From contig JBBDXI010000094.1 of assembly GCA_040902425.1 (NCBI GenBank), positions 1-64,000 of the forward strand: a stretch of DNA of 64,000 nt, written 5' to 3'. Positions 8,172 to 16,375 of the stretch are shown here, piece after piece. The notes under the pieces were generated by a model. That model searched no databases, had not been told where the DNA came from, and saw nothing but the letters and a program-made list of their open reading frames with translations. The stretch comes from JBBDXI01 sp040902425 (GTDB lineage Bacteria; Planctomycetota; Phycisphaerae; Phycisphaerales; UBA1924). The position numbers and the translations under genes were made by a program. The first letter of the stretch is position 1. Each line of letters opens with the position of its first letter.

Positions 8172-9716
8172 GTGCTGACAGGGCTGGGGAGCCGGAGAAA
8201 GCGGAGCGTGCTCAAGCAGCAGCACCAGTTCTTTGTCGCCTTGTTCGCCCTGCTCGACGGGGTGGTCGTCGCGGGGGCGTGCTTCCTGGCGTGGCTGCTC
8301 CGCATGCTGCTGGTCGAGGGGTACCTGCCGCCCTTCCCGGGGCAGTGGGAGTCGTGGGTCAAGGGCCCGCGATTCATCGTCGAGGTGCCGATCGTGCTCT
8401 TCGCGATGTCGCTGGTCGGGCTCTACCGCCCGCGCCGCGACCGCACGCTGTGGTCCGAGCAGGTGGACATCCTGAAGGTCTCCATCGTCGCGGTGGCGGG
8501 GATGGTGCTGGTGCTCTGGGCGATCGGGCGGGACTCGACGGTGACGGGCGTGGTCGGGCGGCAGAGCCTCTCCCCCGCGCCGCACATCGAGCTGTTCGGC
8601 CAGGTGGTGGACGGCGGGCGCGTCCAGATCGGCCTGCTGGCCCTGCTCCTGCCCGCGTTGCTCGGCCTGCACCGGGCGAGTTTCCGGCTGGTGCTGCGGC
8701 ACGTCCGCAAGCGCGGCCGCAACCTCCGGCACGTGGCGATCATCGGCGTCGGGCGGCTGGGGCAGATCGTGCACCGGACGCTGGGGCGCAACAGCTGGAC
8801 CGGCATCAACGTCGCCTACTTCGTCTCGCACCACAACCAGACCAAGCGGACCGCCTGCCAGGGGGCCCCGGTGCTCGGCGGGCTGGAGGGGCTGGAGGGC
8901 ATCCTCCAGCGGGCCCGCGTCGATGCGGTGTACCTGGCGATCCCCAACGCCCAGGCCGCGGAGATGCCGCGGATCCTGCAGGTCCTCGACAAGTTCGCCC
9001 TGGATGTGCGGATCGTCCCGGATGTGCACCCGCGGTTCGTGCCGCAGAGCATGGCGATCAGCGAGCTGGACGGGATGCCGATCCTCAGCTACCGCGAGTG
9101 CCCCTCGACGGGGCTCGGCGGGCTGACCAAGCGGGCCCTGGATGTGGTGGGGGCGGCGGGCGCCCTGATGGCCTTTGCGCCCCTCCTGCTCCTGGCCGCG
9201 GGCGCGGTCCGGTTCAGCTCCTCGGGCCCGGTGATCTTCAAGCAGAAGCGGGTGAGCCTGGGGGGGAAGGTCTTCAAGATCTACAAGTTCCGGACGATGT
9301 ACGACGTGCACGACGAGGAGAACGGGGCGGCGTTCGCCCACCTGCGCAACGACTGGACGCAGCGGGATGACCCGCGGATCACCCCGGTGGGGCGGTGGCT
9401 CCGGCGGACGAGCGTGGATGAGCTCCCCCAGCTTCTCAACGTGCTCAAGGGGCAGATGTCGCTGGTGGGGCCGCGCCCCGAGCGGCCGGAGCTGATCGAG
9501 CGCTTCCGCGAGGACTGGCGCGGGTACATGCTCCGGCAGCACGTGAAGGCGGGGATGACCGGGTGGGCGCAGGTGAACGGGCTGCGGGGGCACACGAGCC
9601 TGCGGAAGCGGCTGCAGTACGACCTGTTCTATGTCCGGCATTGGTCGCTGTGGTTCGACCTGCGGATCCTCTGGCTGACGGTCTTCCGCGGGTTCGTGCA
9701 CCGCAACGCGCACTGA
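8172..9716 (+). CDS. exopolysaccharide priming polyprenyl-phosphate sugar transferase
   Basis: 514 aa. It attaches the first sugar phosphate to undecaprenyl phosphate in the inner membrane to begin exopolysaccharide or O-antigen repeat assembly. The N-terminal half has four to five hydrophobic helices, then a nucleotide-binding-like fold (RHVAIIGVGRLGQIVHRTL). The C-terminal bacterial sugar transferase domain begins TKRALDVVGAAGAL, has the KFRTMY catalytic region, LRRTSVDELPQLLNVLKG and SLVGPRPERPE, and ends WFDLRILWLTVFRG. The start is GTG 8172; a second GTG at 8208 with a better GGAG site would remove 12 residues. No other polysaccharide genes adjoin it, so the polymer cannot be named. Confidence 0.9.
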   Translation: MLTGLGSRRKRSVLKQQHQFFVALFALLDGVVVAGACFLAWLLRMLLVEGYLPPFPGQWESWVKGPRFIVEVPIVLFAMSLVGLYRPRRDRTLWSEQVDILKVSIVAVAGMVLVLWAIGRDSTVTGVVGRQSLSPAPHIELFGQVVDGGRVQIGLLALLLPALLGLHRASFRLVLRHVRKRGRNLRHVAIIGVGRLGQIVHRTLGRNSWTGINVAYFVSHHNQTKRTACQGAPVLGGLEGLEGILQRARVDAVYLAIPNAQAAEMPRILQVLDKFALDVRIVPDVHPRFVPQSMAISELDGMPILSYRECPSTGLGGLTKRALDVVGAAGALMAFAPLLLLAAGAVRFSSSGPVIFKQKRVSLGGKVFKIYKFRTMYDVHDEENGAAFAHLRNDWTQRDDPRITPVGRWLRRTSVDELPQLLNVLKGQMSLVGPRPERPELIERFREDWRGYMLRQHVKAGMTGWAQVNGLRGHTSLRKRLQYDLFYVRHWSLWFDLRILWLTVFRGFVHRNAH

Positions 9717-9836
9717 GGCACCCCGGCGTCGCAAGCCGCGGGAATGCCGGAATGCCGTCGGCGCGGGGGCTCCCGCGTTGTAGACTGTGCTCCGGCTCCA
9801 GGCTCTATCCAGCGCCGAGTTCGGCAGGCAGGTGTT

Positions 9837-12011
9837 GTGCAGACGACCGAGCCAACCCGGTTGAGTGCGTGGACCCTCCGCGGGTGGGCGCTGGCCTCAG
9901 CGCTCGGCGTCGTGTTCGCGCTCTACACGCTGGCCGGCGTGCTGGGGCTGTCCCTGGCCGTGGTCTCTCCGCAGGTGTCGCCGGTGTGGCCGCCGACGGC
10001 GGTGGCGCTGGCCGCCGTGCTGCTGCTGGGCTACCGGGTGTGGCCGGCGGTGGCGGCGGGGGCGCTGGCGGTGAACTACCAGTCGGGGGCGCCGCTGGAG
10101 GCCTCCCTGGCGATCGCCGCGGGCAACACGCTGGAGGCGGTGGCGGGGGTGTGGCTGCTCCGCCGCGCGGGGTTCCGCGGGACGATGGACTCCCTGCGTG
10201 ATGTGCTGCTGCTGGCCGGGCTCGCGGCGGGCGTGAGCACCGCGATCAGCGCGACCATCGGGGTCGGCAGCCTGTGGGCCGCGGGGCGCATCCCGACCGA
10301 GCTGACCCCCGGGCACTGGTGGACGTGGTGGATCGGGGATGCGATGGGGAACCTGGTCTTCGCGCCCCTGCTGCTGACGGTGGCGGCGTGGGCGCAGCGG
10401 GGGTCCGTCCCGGGGCGCGCCGGCGAGGCGGCGGCGGTGCTCCTCGCGACGGGGGTGGCGGCCCTGCTGATCTTCGTCAGCCCTCTCGGGACGCACGGCA
10501 CACTCAGCTTCCTCATCGCGCCGCTCCTGGTCTGGTCGGCGCTGCGGCTGGAGCAGGTGTACACGGCCGCGGCCGTGGTGCTGGTGGCGGCGGTGGCGAT
10601 CTGGGGCCTGCTCCGGGGGTCCGGGGAGGTCGCGGCGGAGGCGCTGAACCAGCGGCTGCTGATGATGCAGACGTTCGTGGGGGTGGCCTCGGTGTCGTCG
10701 TTGGCGCTGGGGGCGGCGTCGGCGGCGCGCCGGCGGACGGAGTGGCTGCTGCGGGGCAGCGAGGCGCGCCTGCGGATGGCCGTAGAGGCCGGGCGGATGG
10801 GGACATGGGAGTGGGAGATCGCCTCGGGGCGGGTGCAGTGGTCGCCGGGGCTGGAGGCCATCCACGGGCTCTCGCCCGGCGAGTTTCCGGGGACGTTCGA
10901 GTACGTGTGCGGCGAGACGCACCCGGAGGACCGGGCGCTCCTGCAGGCGCGGGTCGCCGAGGCGCTCGCGGGCGGGGCGCCGTACCAGGTGGAGTACCGG
11001 ATCGTGCGCCGCGACGGGGGCACGCGGTGGGTCGAGGGGCGGGGGACGGTGGTGCGCGACGCCGAGGGGCGCCCGGTGCGCATGATCGGGGTCTGCGCCG
11101 ACATCACGGCGCGGAAGGACAGCGAGCGCCTGCTGGCGACCAAGGCGGCCGCCCTGGAGCGCTCCAACGCGGACCTGGAGGACTTCGCCTACGCCGCCAG
11201 CCACGACCTGAAGGAGCCGCTGCGGGGGATCAGCGGCTACGCGACGATGGTGCTGGAGGACTCCGCGGAGCGGCTGGATGAGAAGGCGCGCGAGCGGCTG
11301 CGGTCGATCGGCCACCTGACGACGCGGATGGACGGGCTGATCAGCGCCCTGCTGGAATACTCGCGCCTCGGGCGGACGGAGCTGGCGGTCGCGGATGTGG
11401 ACCTGGCCGAGGTGGTCCGCGAGGTGCTGGAGGCGCTGCGGCCGCGCCTGGAGCAGGACCGGGTCGAGGTCTCGGTCGGGGCGCTGCCCACCGTCCGCTG
11501 CGACCGCTTCCGCACTCAGCAGGTGTTCGCGAACCTGGTCTCCAACGGGTGCAAGTACAACGACAAAGAGGCCAGGCGGATCGAGATCGGCGCTGTGAAT
11601 GGCGCGCTCGCGGGGGCGGGCGGGGGGGCGGGCCCGGTCCTCTTCGTGCGCGACAACGGCATCGGCATCCCCGACCGTCACCTGGGCAAGCTCTTCCGCA
11701 TGTTCAAGCGGCTCCACGCGCGGGACGCCTTCGGCGGCGGGACCGGCGCGGGGCTGGCGATCGTCAAGAGCATCGTCGAGCGGCACGGCGGGCGCGTGTG
11801 GTGCGAGTCGGTGCCCGGGGATGGGAGCACGTTCTACTTCACGCTCGGGCCCGGCGAGACGCGCCCCGCGGGCGGCGAGGGCGGCGCGGCCATCCGCCAG
11901 GGGCCGGCGGCGCCGAAGCCCGACACGCCGATGGTGGAGGTCCGGGCTGTGAATCCCGTGGTCGAGCCGGCCTCGCCGGGGGGTCAGGGGGTCGCGGGCG
12001 GCGCGGGCTGA
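9837..12011 (+). CDS. MASE1-PAS sensor histidine kinase
   Basis: 724 aa from GTG 9837. The N-terminal part (about 1-280) has eight or more hydrophobic helices and contains SPVWPPTAVALAAVLLLGYR and GHWWTWWIGDAMGNLVFAPL, typical of the MASE1 membrane sensor domain. A PAS domain with PAC follows (about 305-425, including VQWSPGLEAIHGLSPGEFPG). HisKA has the phospho-accepting His at about residue 456 in SHDLKEPLRGISGY. The ATPase domain shows the N box (VSNGCKYN), DNGIGIP and GAGLAIVKSIVERHGG. There is no receiver domain, and no cognate regulator is adjacent. The C-terminal 50 residues are Pro/Ala-rich. Its end overlaps the small minus-strand gene by 28 bp. Confidence 0.9.
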   Translation: MQTTEPTRLSAWTLRGWALASALGVVFALYTLAGVLGLSLAVVSPQVSPVWPPTAVALAAVLLLGYRVWPAVAAGALAVNYQSGAPLEASLAIAAGNTLEAVAGVWLLRRAGFRGTMDSLRDVLLLAGLAAGVSTAISATIGVGSLWAAGRIPTELTPGHWWTWWIGDAMGNLVFAPLLLTVAAWAQRGSVPGRAGEAAAVLLATGVAALLIFVSPLGTHGTLSFLIAPLLVWSALRLEQVYTAAAVVLVAAVAIWGLLRGSGEVAAEALNQRLLMMQTFVGVASVSSLALGAASAARRRTEWLLRGSEARLRMAVEAGRMGTWEWEIASGRVQWSPGLEAIHGLSPGEFPGTFEYVCGETHPEDRALLQARVAEALAGGAPYQVEYRIVRRDGGTRWVEGRGTVVRDAEGRPVRMIGVCADITARKDSERLLATKAAALERSNADLEDFAYAASHDLKEPLRGISGYATMVLEDSAERLDEKARERLRSIGHLTTRMDGLISALLEYSRLGRTELAVADVDLAEVVREVLEALRPRLEQDRVEVSVGALPTVRCDRFRTQQVFANLVSNGCKYNDKEARRIEIGAVNGALAGAGGGAGPVLFVRDNGIGIPDRHLGKLFRMFKRLHARDAFGGGTGAGLAIVKSIVERHGGRVWCESVPGDGSTFYFTLGPGETRPAGGEGGAAIRQGPAAPKPDTPMVEVRAVNPVVEPASPGGQGVAGGAG

Positions 12012-12181
12012 GCCGGGGCGGGCTGGCCCTGGGGCGCTGCCTGGGGGGGCGGGCCAATCATCGCCCGGCGCATCATCAGGAGCACCCCGACCAGGACGCA
12101 CCCGATCGCCACGCCGAGGAAGTAGGTCCCGAGTCGATCACGGAGGCCGGAGTGGCGGGTGCGGACGTGGGGCATCGGCAT
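11984..12181 (-). CDS. 65-aa single-pass membrane protein coupled to uvrB
   Basis: MPMPHVRTRHSGLRDRLGTY is followed by one hydrophobic helix (FLGVAIGCVLVGVLLMMRR) and a Pro/Gln/Ala-rich tail. Its ATG overlaps the uvrB stop as TGATG, which suggests translational coupling. The basic residues before the helix and the short proline-rich tail suggest N-in topology. I do not recognise a family. It is convergent with the MASE1 kinase and overlaps its 3' end by 28 bp. Confidence 0.65.
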   Translation of the reverse strand: MPMPHVRTRHSGLRDRLGTYFLGVAIGCVLVGVLLMMRRAMIGPPPQAAPQGQPAPAQPAPPATP

Positions 12182-14472
12182 CACTCCGGGCGGCGGCCCT
12201 TGCGGGGCTTGCGCCCGGCGCGGGTGCCGGGCATGCCGGGGCGCTTCGCGGCCGCGCTGCCCCCCCCGCGGCCGGAGAGGGTCTCTTCGAGTTCCGAGCG
12301 GCGGATGGTCTTCTTTTTGGCGCCGGGGGCGCCGTTCCCGGCTGTCGGCTCGTCGGACGCCGGCGAGGAGACCGGCGCCGCGACGGCGCTCCCGTAGCGG
12401 GCCTTGAGCATTTGAACCTGGTCGCGGAGCGTCGCGGCCTTCTCGAACTCCAGGTTCTGCGCCGCCTCCAGCATCTCCGCCTCCAGTTGCGTGATCAGCT
12501 CGCCGACCTCGTACTCCGGCTCGGCGGCCCGCACCGCCTCGCGGGCGGTCTTGCGGGCCCGCAGCTCGGTGTCGAGGCCCTGGCGGATGGCCTTGATGAT
12601 CGTCTGCGGCGTGATGCCGTGCTCGGCGTTGTACGCGAGCTGCTTCGCCCGGCGCCGCTCGGTCTCCTCGATGGCGGCGCTCATCGCGGGCGTCATCGTG
12701 TCCGCGTACATGACCACCTTGGAGTTGATGTTCCGCGCGGCCCGCCCCATCTGCTGGATCAGGCTCGTCGGCGAGCGGAGGAAGCCCTGCTTGTCGGCGT
12801 CGAGGATGCCCACCAGCGATACCTCGGGCAGGTCGAGGCCCTCGCGGAGGAGGTTCACGCCGACCAGCACGTCGAAGTCGCCCCGCCGCAGGTCGGTGAG
12901 GATCGTCACCCGCTCCAGCGTCTCGATCTCGCTGTGCAGGTAGCGTACGCGCAGGCCCTGCTCGTGCAGGTACGTGGTCAGGTCCTCGCAGAGCCGCTTG
13001 GTGAGCGCGGTGACGAGGACCCGCTCGCCGATGGCGGCCCGCTGCTTGCACTGGGCGACCAGGTCGGGCACCTGCCCCTGGGCGGGCTTGACCTCGACCT
13101 GGGGGTCAACCAGGCCGGTGGGGCGGATGACCTGCTCGGAGACCTCGCCCCCGGACCGCTGGATCTCGTAGGGGCCGGGCGTGGCCGAGACGTACATCGT
13201 CTGGGGGACGATGGCCTCGAACTCCTCGAAGCGCAGGGGCCGGTTGTCGAGGGCGGAGGGGAGGCGGAACCCGTGCTCGACGAGGACCTGCTTGCGCTGG
13301 CGGTCGCCGTTGAACATGGCGTGGATCTGGGGCATGGTGACGTGCGACTCGTCGATGATGAGGAGCCAGTCGCGGTAGTTGGGGCGTCTGGTGGCACCGC
13401 TGGTGGCACCGCTCTCCAGAGCGGTGTCCCCCCCGCCACTGCTCTGGAGAGCAGTGCCACCCTCCGCCGGCGGCGCGTAGTCGAAGTAATCCAGCAGCGT
13501 GTACGGCTTCTCCCCCGGCATCCGCCCGTCGAAGAAACGCGAGTAGTTCTCGATGCCGGGGCAGACGCCGACCTCCTCGATCAGCTCCAGGTCGTACTTG
13601 GTGCGGCCGAGCAGGCGCTGGGCCTCCAGCAGCTTGCCCTCGGCCCGCAGCTGCATCACCCGCTCGTCCAGCTCCTTGCGGATCGCCTCGACGGCGCTGG
13701 TCATCTGGTCCTCGGGCATGACGTAGTGGACGGCGGGGAAGAGGAAGAACTGCTTCTCCTCGGCCAGCACCTCGCCGCTGACGGGGTTCACCAGCTCGAT
13801 CCGCTCGATCTCGTCGCCGAAGAGCTCGATCCGCAGGGCGAACTTCTCGTACGCGGGCCAGACCTCCAGGGCGTCGCCCCGCACGCGGAACGTCCCGCGC
13901 TTGAACTCGATCTCCGCCCGCTGGTACTGCATGCCGGTGAGGGCCAGCAGGAACTCCCGCCGGTTGACCGGCGCCCCGCGGGTGATGGTCAGCAGCTTCT
14001 CGCCGTAGGCCTCCGGCGAGCCGAGGCCGAAGATGCACGAGACGCTGGCGATCACCACCGTGTCGCGCCGGCTGAGGATGTTGCTGGTCGAGGCCAGCCG
14101 CAGCTGGTCGAGGTCGTCGTTGCGGGAGGCGTCCTTCTCGATGTAGATGTCCCGCTGGGGGATGTACGCCTCGGGCTGGTAGTAGTCGTAGTAGCTGACG
14201 AAGTAGTTGACCGAGTTGCTCGGGAAAAACTCCCGCAGCTCCTCGAAGAGCTGGGCCGCGAGGGTCTTGTTGTGGCTGATGATCAGGGTCGGCTTGTTCA
14301 GCCGGGCGATGACGTTGGCCATCGTGAAGGTCTTGCCCGTCCCGGTGGCCCCCAGCAGGCAGACCGCGGGCTTGCCCGAGCCGAGGCCGCGGACGAGAGA
14401 CTCGATCGCCGTCGGCTGGTCGCCGGTGGGCTTGAAGGGGCTGACGAGCTGGAAGCGGCCGGGGCCGGGCAT
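12181..14472 (-). CDS. uvrB: excinuclease ABC subunit B
   Basis: 763 aa, damage-verification helicase of nucleotide excision repair. It shows Walker A GATGTGKTFTM near residue 40, the beta-hairpin region YYDYYQPEAYIPQRDIYIEK, IASVSCIFGLGSPEAYG, Walker B IIDESH, and helicase motifs MYVSATPGPYE and QQMGRAARN. A C-terminal UVR motif (EAAQNLEFEKAATLRDQV) should bind UvrC. UvrB is usually about 660-700 aa. The excess comes from a Lys/Arg-rich tail of about 80 aa and from an insertion of about 30 aa just before Walker B (GGTALQSSGGGDTALESGAT) encoded by a palindromic repeat pair at 13402-13461. It is followed by a coupled 65-aa gene. Confidence 0.96.
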   Translation of the reverse strand: MPGPGRFQLVSPFKPTGDQPTAIESLVRGLGSGKPAVCLLGATGTGKTFTMANVIARLNKPTLIISHNKTLAAQLFEELREFFPSNSVNYFVSYYDYYQPEAYIPQRDIYIEKDASRNDDLDQLRLASTSNILSRRDTVVIASVSCIFGLGSPEAYGEKLLTITRGAPVNRREFLLALTGMQYQRAEIEFKRGTFRVRGDALEVWPAYEKFALRIELFGDEIERIELVNPVSGEVLAEEKQFFLFPAVHYVMPEDQMTSAVEAIRKELDERVMQLRAEGKLLEAQRLLGRTKYDLELIEEVGVCPGIENYSRFFDGRMPGEKPYTLLDYFDYAPPAEGGTALQSSGGGDTALESGATSGATRRPNYRDWLLIIDESHVTMPQIHAMFNGDRQRKQVLVEHGFRLPSALDNRPLRFEEFEAIVPQTMYVSATPGPYEIQRSGGEVSEQVIRPTGLVDPQVEVKPAQGQVPDLVAQCKQRAAIGERVLVTALTKRLCEDLTTYLHEQGLRVRYLHSEIETLERVTILTDLRRGDFDVLVGVNLLREGLDLPEVSLVGILDADKQGFLRSPTSLIQQMGRAARNINSKVVMYADTMTPAMSAAIEETERRRAKQLAYNAEHGITPQTIIKAIRQGLDTELRARKTAREAVRAAEPEYEVGELITQLEAEMLEAAQNLEFEKAATLRDQVQMLKARYGSAVAAPVSSPASDEPTAGNGAPGAKKKTIRRSELEETLSGRGGGSAAAKRPGMPGTRAGRKPRKGRRPE
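13390..13461. repeat. inverted pair of 25-bp palindromic units inside uvrB
   Basis: Two 25-bp units in opposite orientation, 13402-13426 and 13437-13461, each beginning GGTGGCAC(C/T)GCTCTCC and carrying its own hairpin (ACCGCTCT/AGAGCGGT; CACTGCTCT/AGAGCAGTG). They differ at two positions and are separated by 10 bp. A partial third unit, GGTGGCACCGCT, lies at 13390-13401. The whole is translated in frame within UvrB. Confidence 0.85.
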
Positions 14473-14497
14473 GCGGGATGGTAGAGGCCGCCGCGCC

Positions 14498-16321
14498 TCA
14501 TCCCCGGAAACGCCCCGCCACCCTCGCCACCGCGGCCACCAGTTCGCGCGGGTCGATCGGCTTGGGCAGGTGGACCTGATACCCCGCGCGCAGCGCCTCG
14601 GCCCGGTCCGCGGGGGCCGCCAGCGCCGTCAGGGCCACCGCGGGGACCTCCTCCCCCGTCCGTTCCGCGCGCACCCGGCGCATCATCGAGTAGCCGTCTT
14701 CCCCCGGCATGCTGATGTCGCTCACGACCACCAGCGGGCGTGCCCCGCCATCCCCATCCCCTCCCCTGACCGCGAACCGGTACCCCTCTTCCGCCGTCGA
14801 AGCGAGGATCACCGTCGCCCCGGCCGAGCGCAGCGCCCGGCCCGCGATCGTCCGGGCATCCTCCTCATCGTCCACGACCAGGATCCGCAGCCCGTCGAGC
14901 GGCGCCCGGCGGGCGGCGCTGGTCCGGGCCCCGTCGCCGGCCATCGCCTTCCCGCTCGGCGCCGCCGGGGGGGGCGCCGGGGAGGCCGCCGCCGGGATCG
15001 CCGGGAGGTCCAGCGTGAACGTCGCGCCGCGCCCCTGGCCCTCGCTGGCGGCCCGCGCCGCCCCGTGGTGCGCCTCCATGATGTGCCGCACGATCGACAG
15101 CCCCAGCCCCAGGCCCCCGAAGGAGCGGGTCGTCCCTTCCCCGGCCTGCTTGAAGCGGTCGAAGATGGAGATCAGCGACTCGGGGTCGATCCCCCTCCCC
15201 GTGTCGCAGATGCTGACCCGCGCATCGTCGCCGTCCTTCCCCGGCACGCGCCCGAGTCGCACCGTCACGCGCCCGCCCGGGGGCGTGAACTTCAGCGCAT
15301 TGGAGAGCACGTTGGAGATGGCCTGCTGGAGGCGGGGTGCATCCGCCATGACCCACAGGTCGCCCCCCCCCCCCGCGCCCCCGCCGGCCTCCCCCCCGTC
15401 CCCGGCAACCTCCAGCGAGATGGCCTTGGCGCTCGCCAGGGGGCGGGCCGACTCCGCGGCCGCCATCACCAGGGCCGTCAGGTTCTCGGGGCGCGTGTCG
15501 AGCGTGAACTTGCCGGCGGTGATGCGGGCGACGTCGAGCACATCCTCGATGAGCTTGCCCAGGGCGCGGGCGTTGCGCTCGATCACGATGAGCCCCTCGG
15601 CGATGTCCGTGCTCAGGGGACGGTCGCCGGCGCGGAGCATCACCGCCCACCCCAGGACCGCGCTCAGGGGCGTGCGCAGCTCGTGGGAGAGCGTGGCCAG
15701 GAAGAAGTCCTTGCTGCGGTTGGCGCCCTGGGCCTCCAGGCGCGCCTCGCGCTCGTGCGCCTCGCTCTCGCGGAGCATGGCGTTCAGGTGCGCCGCCTCC
15801 TCGGCCAGCTCGTGCTGACGGACACCCGAGAGCAGCAGCGCCTCGTTGATCGCCGCCGCGCCCGTCCGGAACACCGCGGCGCCGGTGGCGTCGGTGACCT
15901 GGATCATCACCCCCACGGGTCTCTCCCTCGCGGCGCCGATCGGCCCCAGGATCGGCCAGGCGAGGTACGACCAGTAGCTCGCGCCCAGGCCCGCCCGTCC
16001 CCGCGCCGCGGCGACCTCGGCGGCGTCGGCGTGCTCCTGCTCGGCCAGTGCCTCGGAGAGCCCGTGCTCGAAGACGCGGTCCAGCATCGCGGCGCAGAGG
16101 TTGGCCGCGCTCTCCGGCACGGCCAGGACGAACGGTCGCCCGACCAGGTGCGCGGCTTCCGACCCGGCCAGGGCGCAGAAGGCGGGGTTCATGTAGCGCA
16201 CGATGTGGGTCAGGCCCTCGACCGCGACCATGGGCTGGGGCGAGCGCTCGGCGAGGTACCGGGAGAGCTGCGGGAACTCCGGCGGGTGCTCGGGCACGGT
16301 CTTCCGCGGGTTGTTGGCCAT
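14498..16321 (-). CDS. hybrid sensor histidine kinase with C-terminal receiver
   Basis: 607 aa, apparently soluble. An N-terminal PAS-like region (about 15-130) contains VRYMNPAFCALAGSEAAHLVGRP. A predicted helix at about 165-205 leads to HisKA with the phospho-His at residue 213 (SHELRTPLSAVLGW). The ATPase has the N box NVLSNALKFTPPGG, CDTGRGIDP, and GLGLGLSIVRHIMEAHHG, with a Gly-rich insert near 300. A receiver domain follows (about 490-607: LRILVVDDEEDA, VVVSDISMPGEDG with the phospho-Asp, and the conserved Lys in HLPKPID). It ends 25 bp before uvrB and starts 54 bp after the KaiC-like gene on the same strand, so it belongs to the signalling operon. Confidence 0.9.
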   Translation of the reverse strand: MANNPRKTVPEHPPEFPQLSRYLAERSPQPMVAVEGLTHIVRYMNPAFCALAGSEAAHLVGRPFVLAVPESAANLCAAMLDRVFEHGLSEALAEQEHADAAEVAAARGRAGLGASYWSYLAWPILGPIGAARERPVGVMIQVTDATGAAVFRTGAAAINEALLLSGVRQHELAEEAAHLNAMLRESEAHEREARLEAQGANRSKDFFLATLSHELRTPLSAVLGWAVMLRAGDRPLSTDIAEGLIVIERNARALGKLIEDVLDVARITAGKFTLDTRPENLTALVMAAAESARPLASAKAISLEVAGDGGEAGGGAGGGGDLWVMADAPRLQQAISNVLSNALKFTPPGGRVTVRLGRVPGKDGDDARVSICDTGRGIDPESLISIFDRFKQAGEGTTRSFGGLGLGLSIVRHIMEAHHGAARAASEGQGRGATFTLDLPAIPAAASPAPPPAAPSGKAMAGDGARTSAARRAPLDGLRILVVDDEEDARTIAGRALRSAGATVILASTAEEGYRFAVRGGDGDGGARPLVVVSDISMPGEDGYSMMRRVRAERTGEEVPAVALTALAAPADRAEALRAGYQVHLPKPIDPRELVAAVARVAGRFRG

Positions 16322-16375
16322 CCTGCCGTGCCCTTCCCGGCCGCACTCTATGCGGCGGATCGCGCCGTCCGAGCC

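Noticed and set aside
13390..13461. CRISPR-like array
   Set aside because: The units are inverted and palindromic, too few, lack regular spacers, and lie within uvrB.
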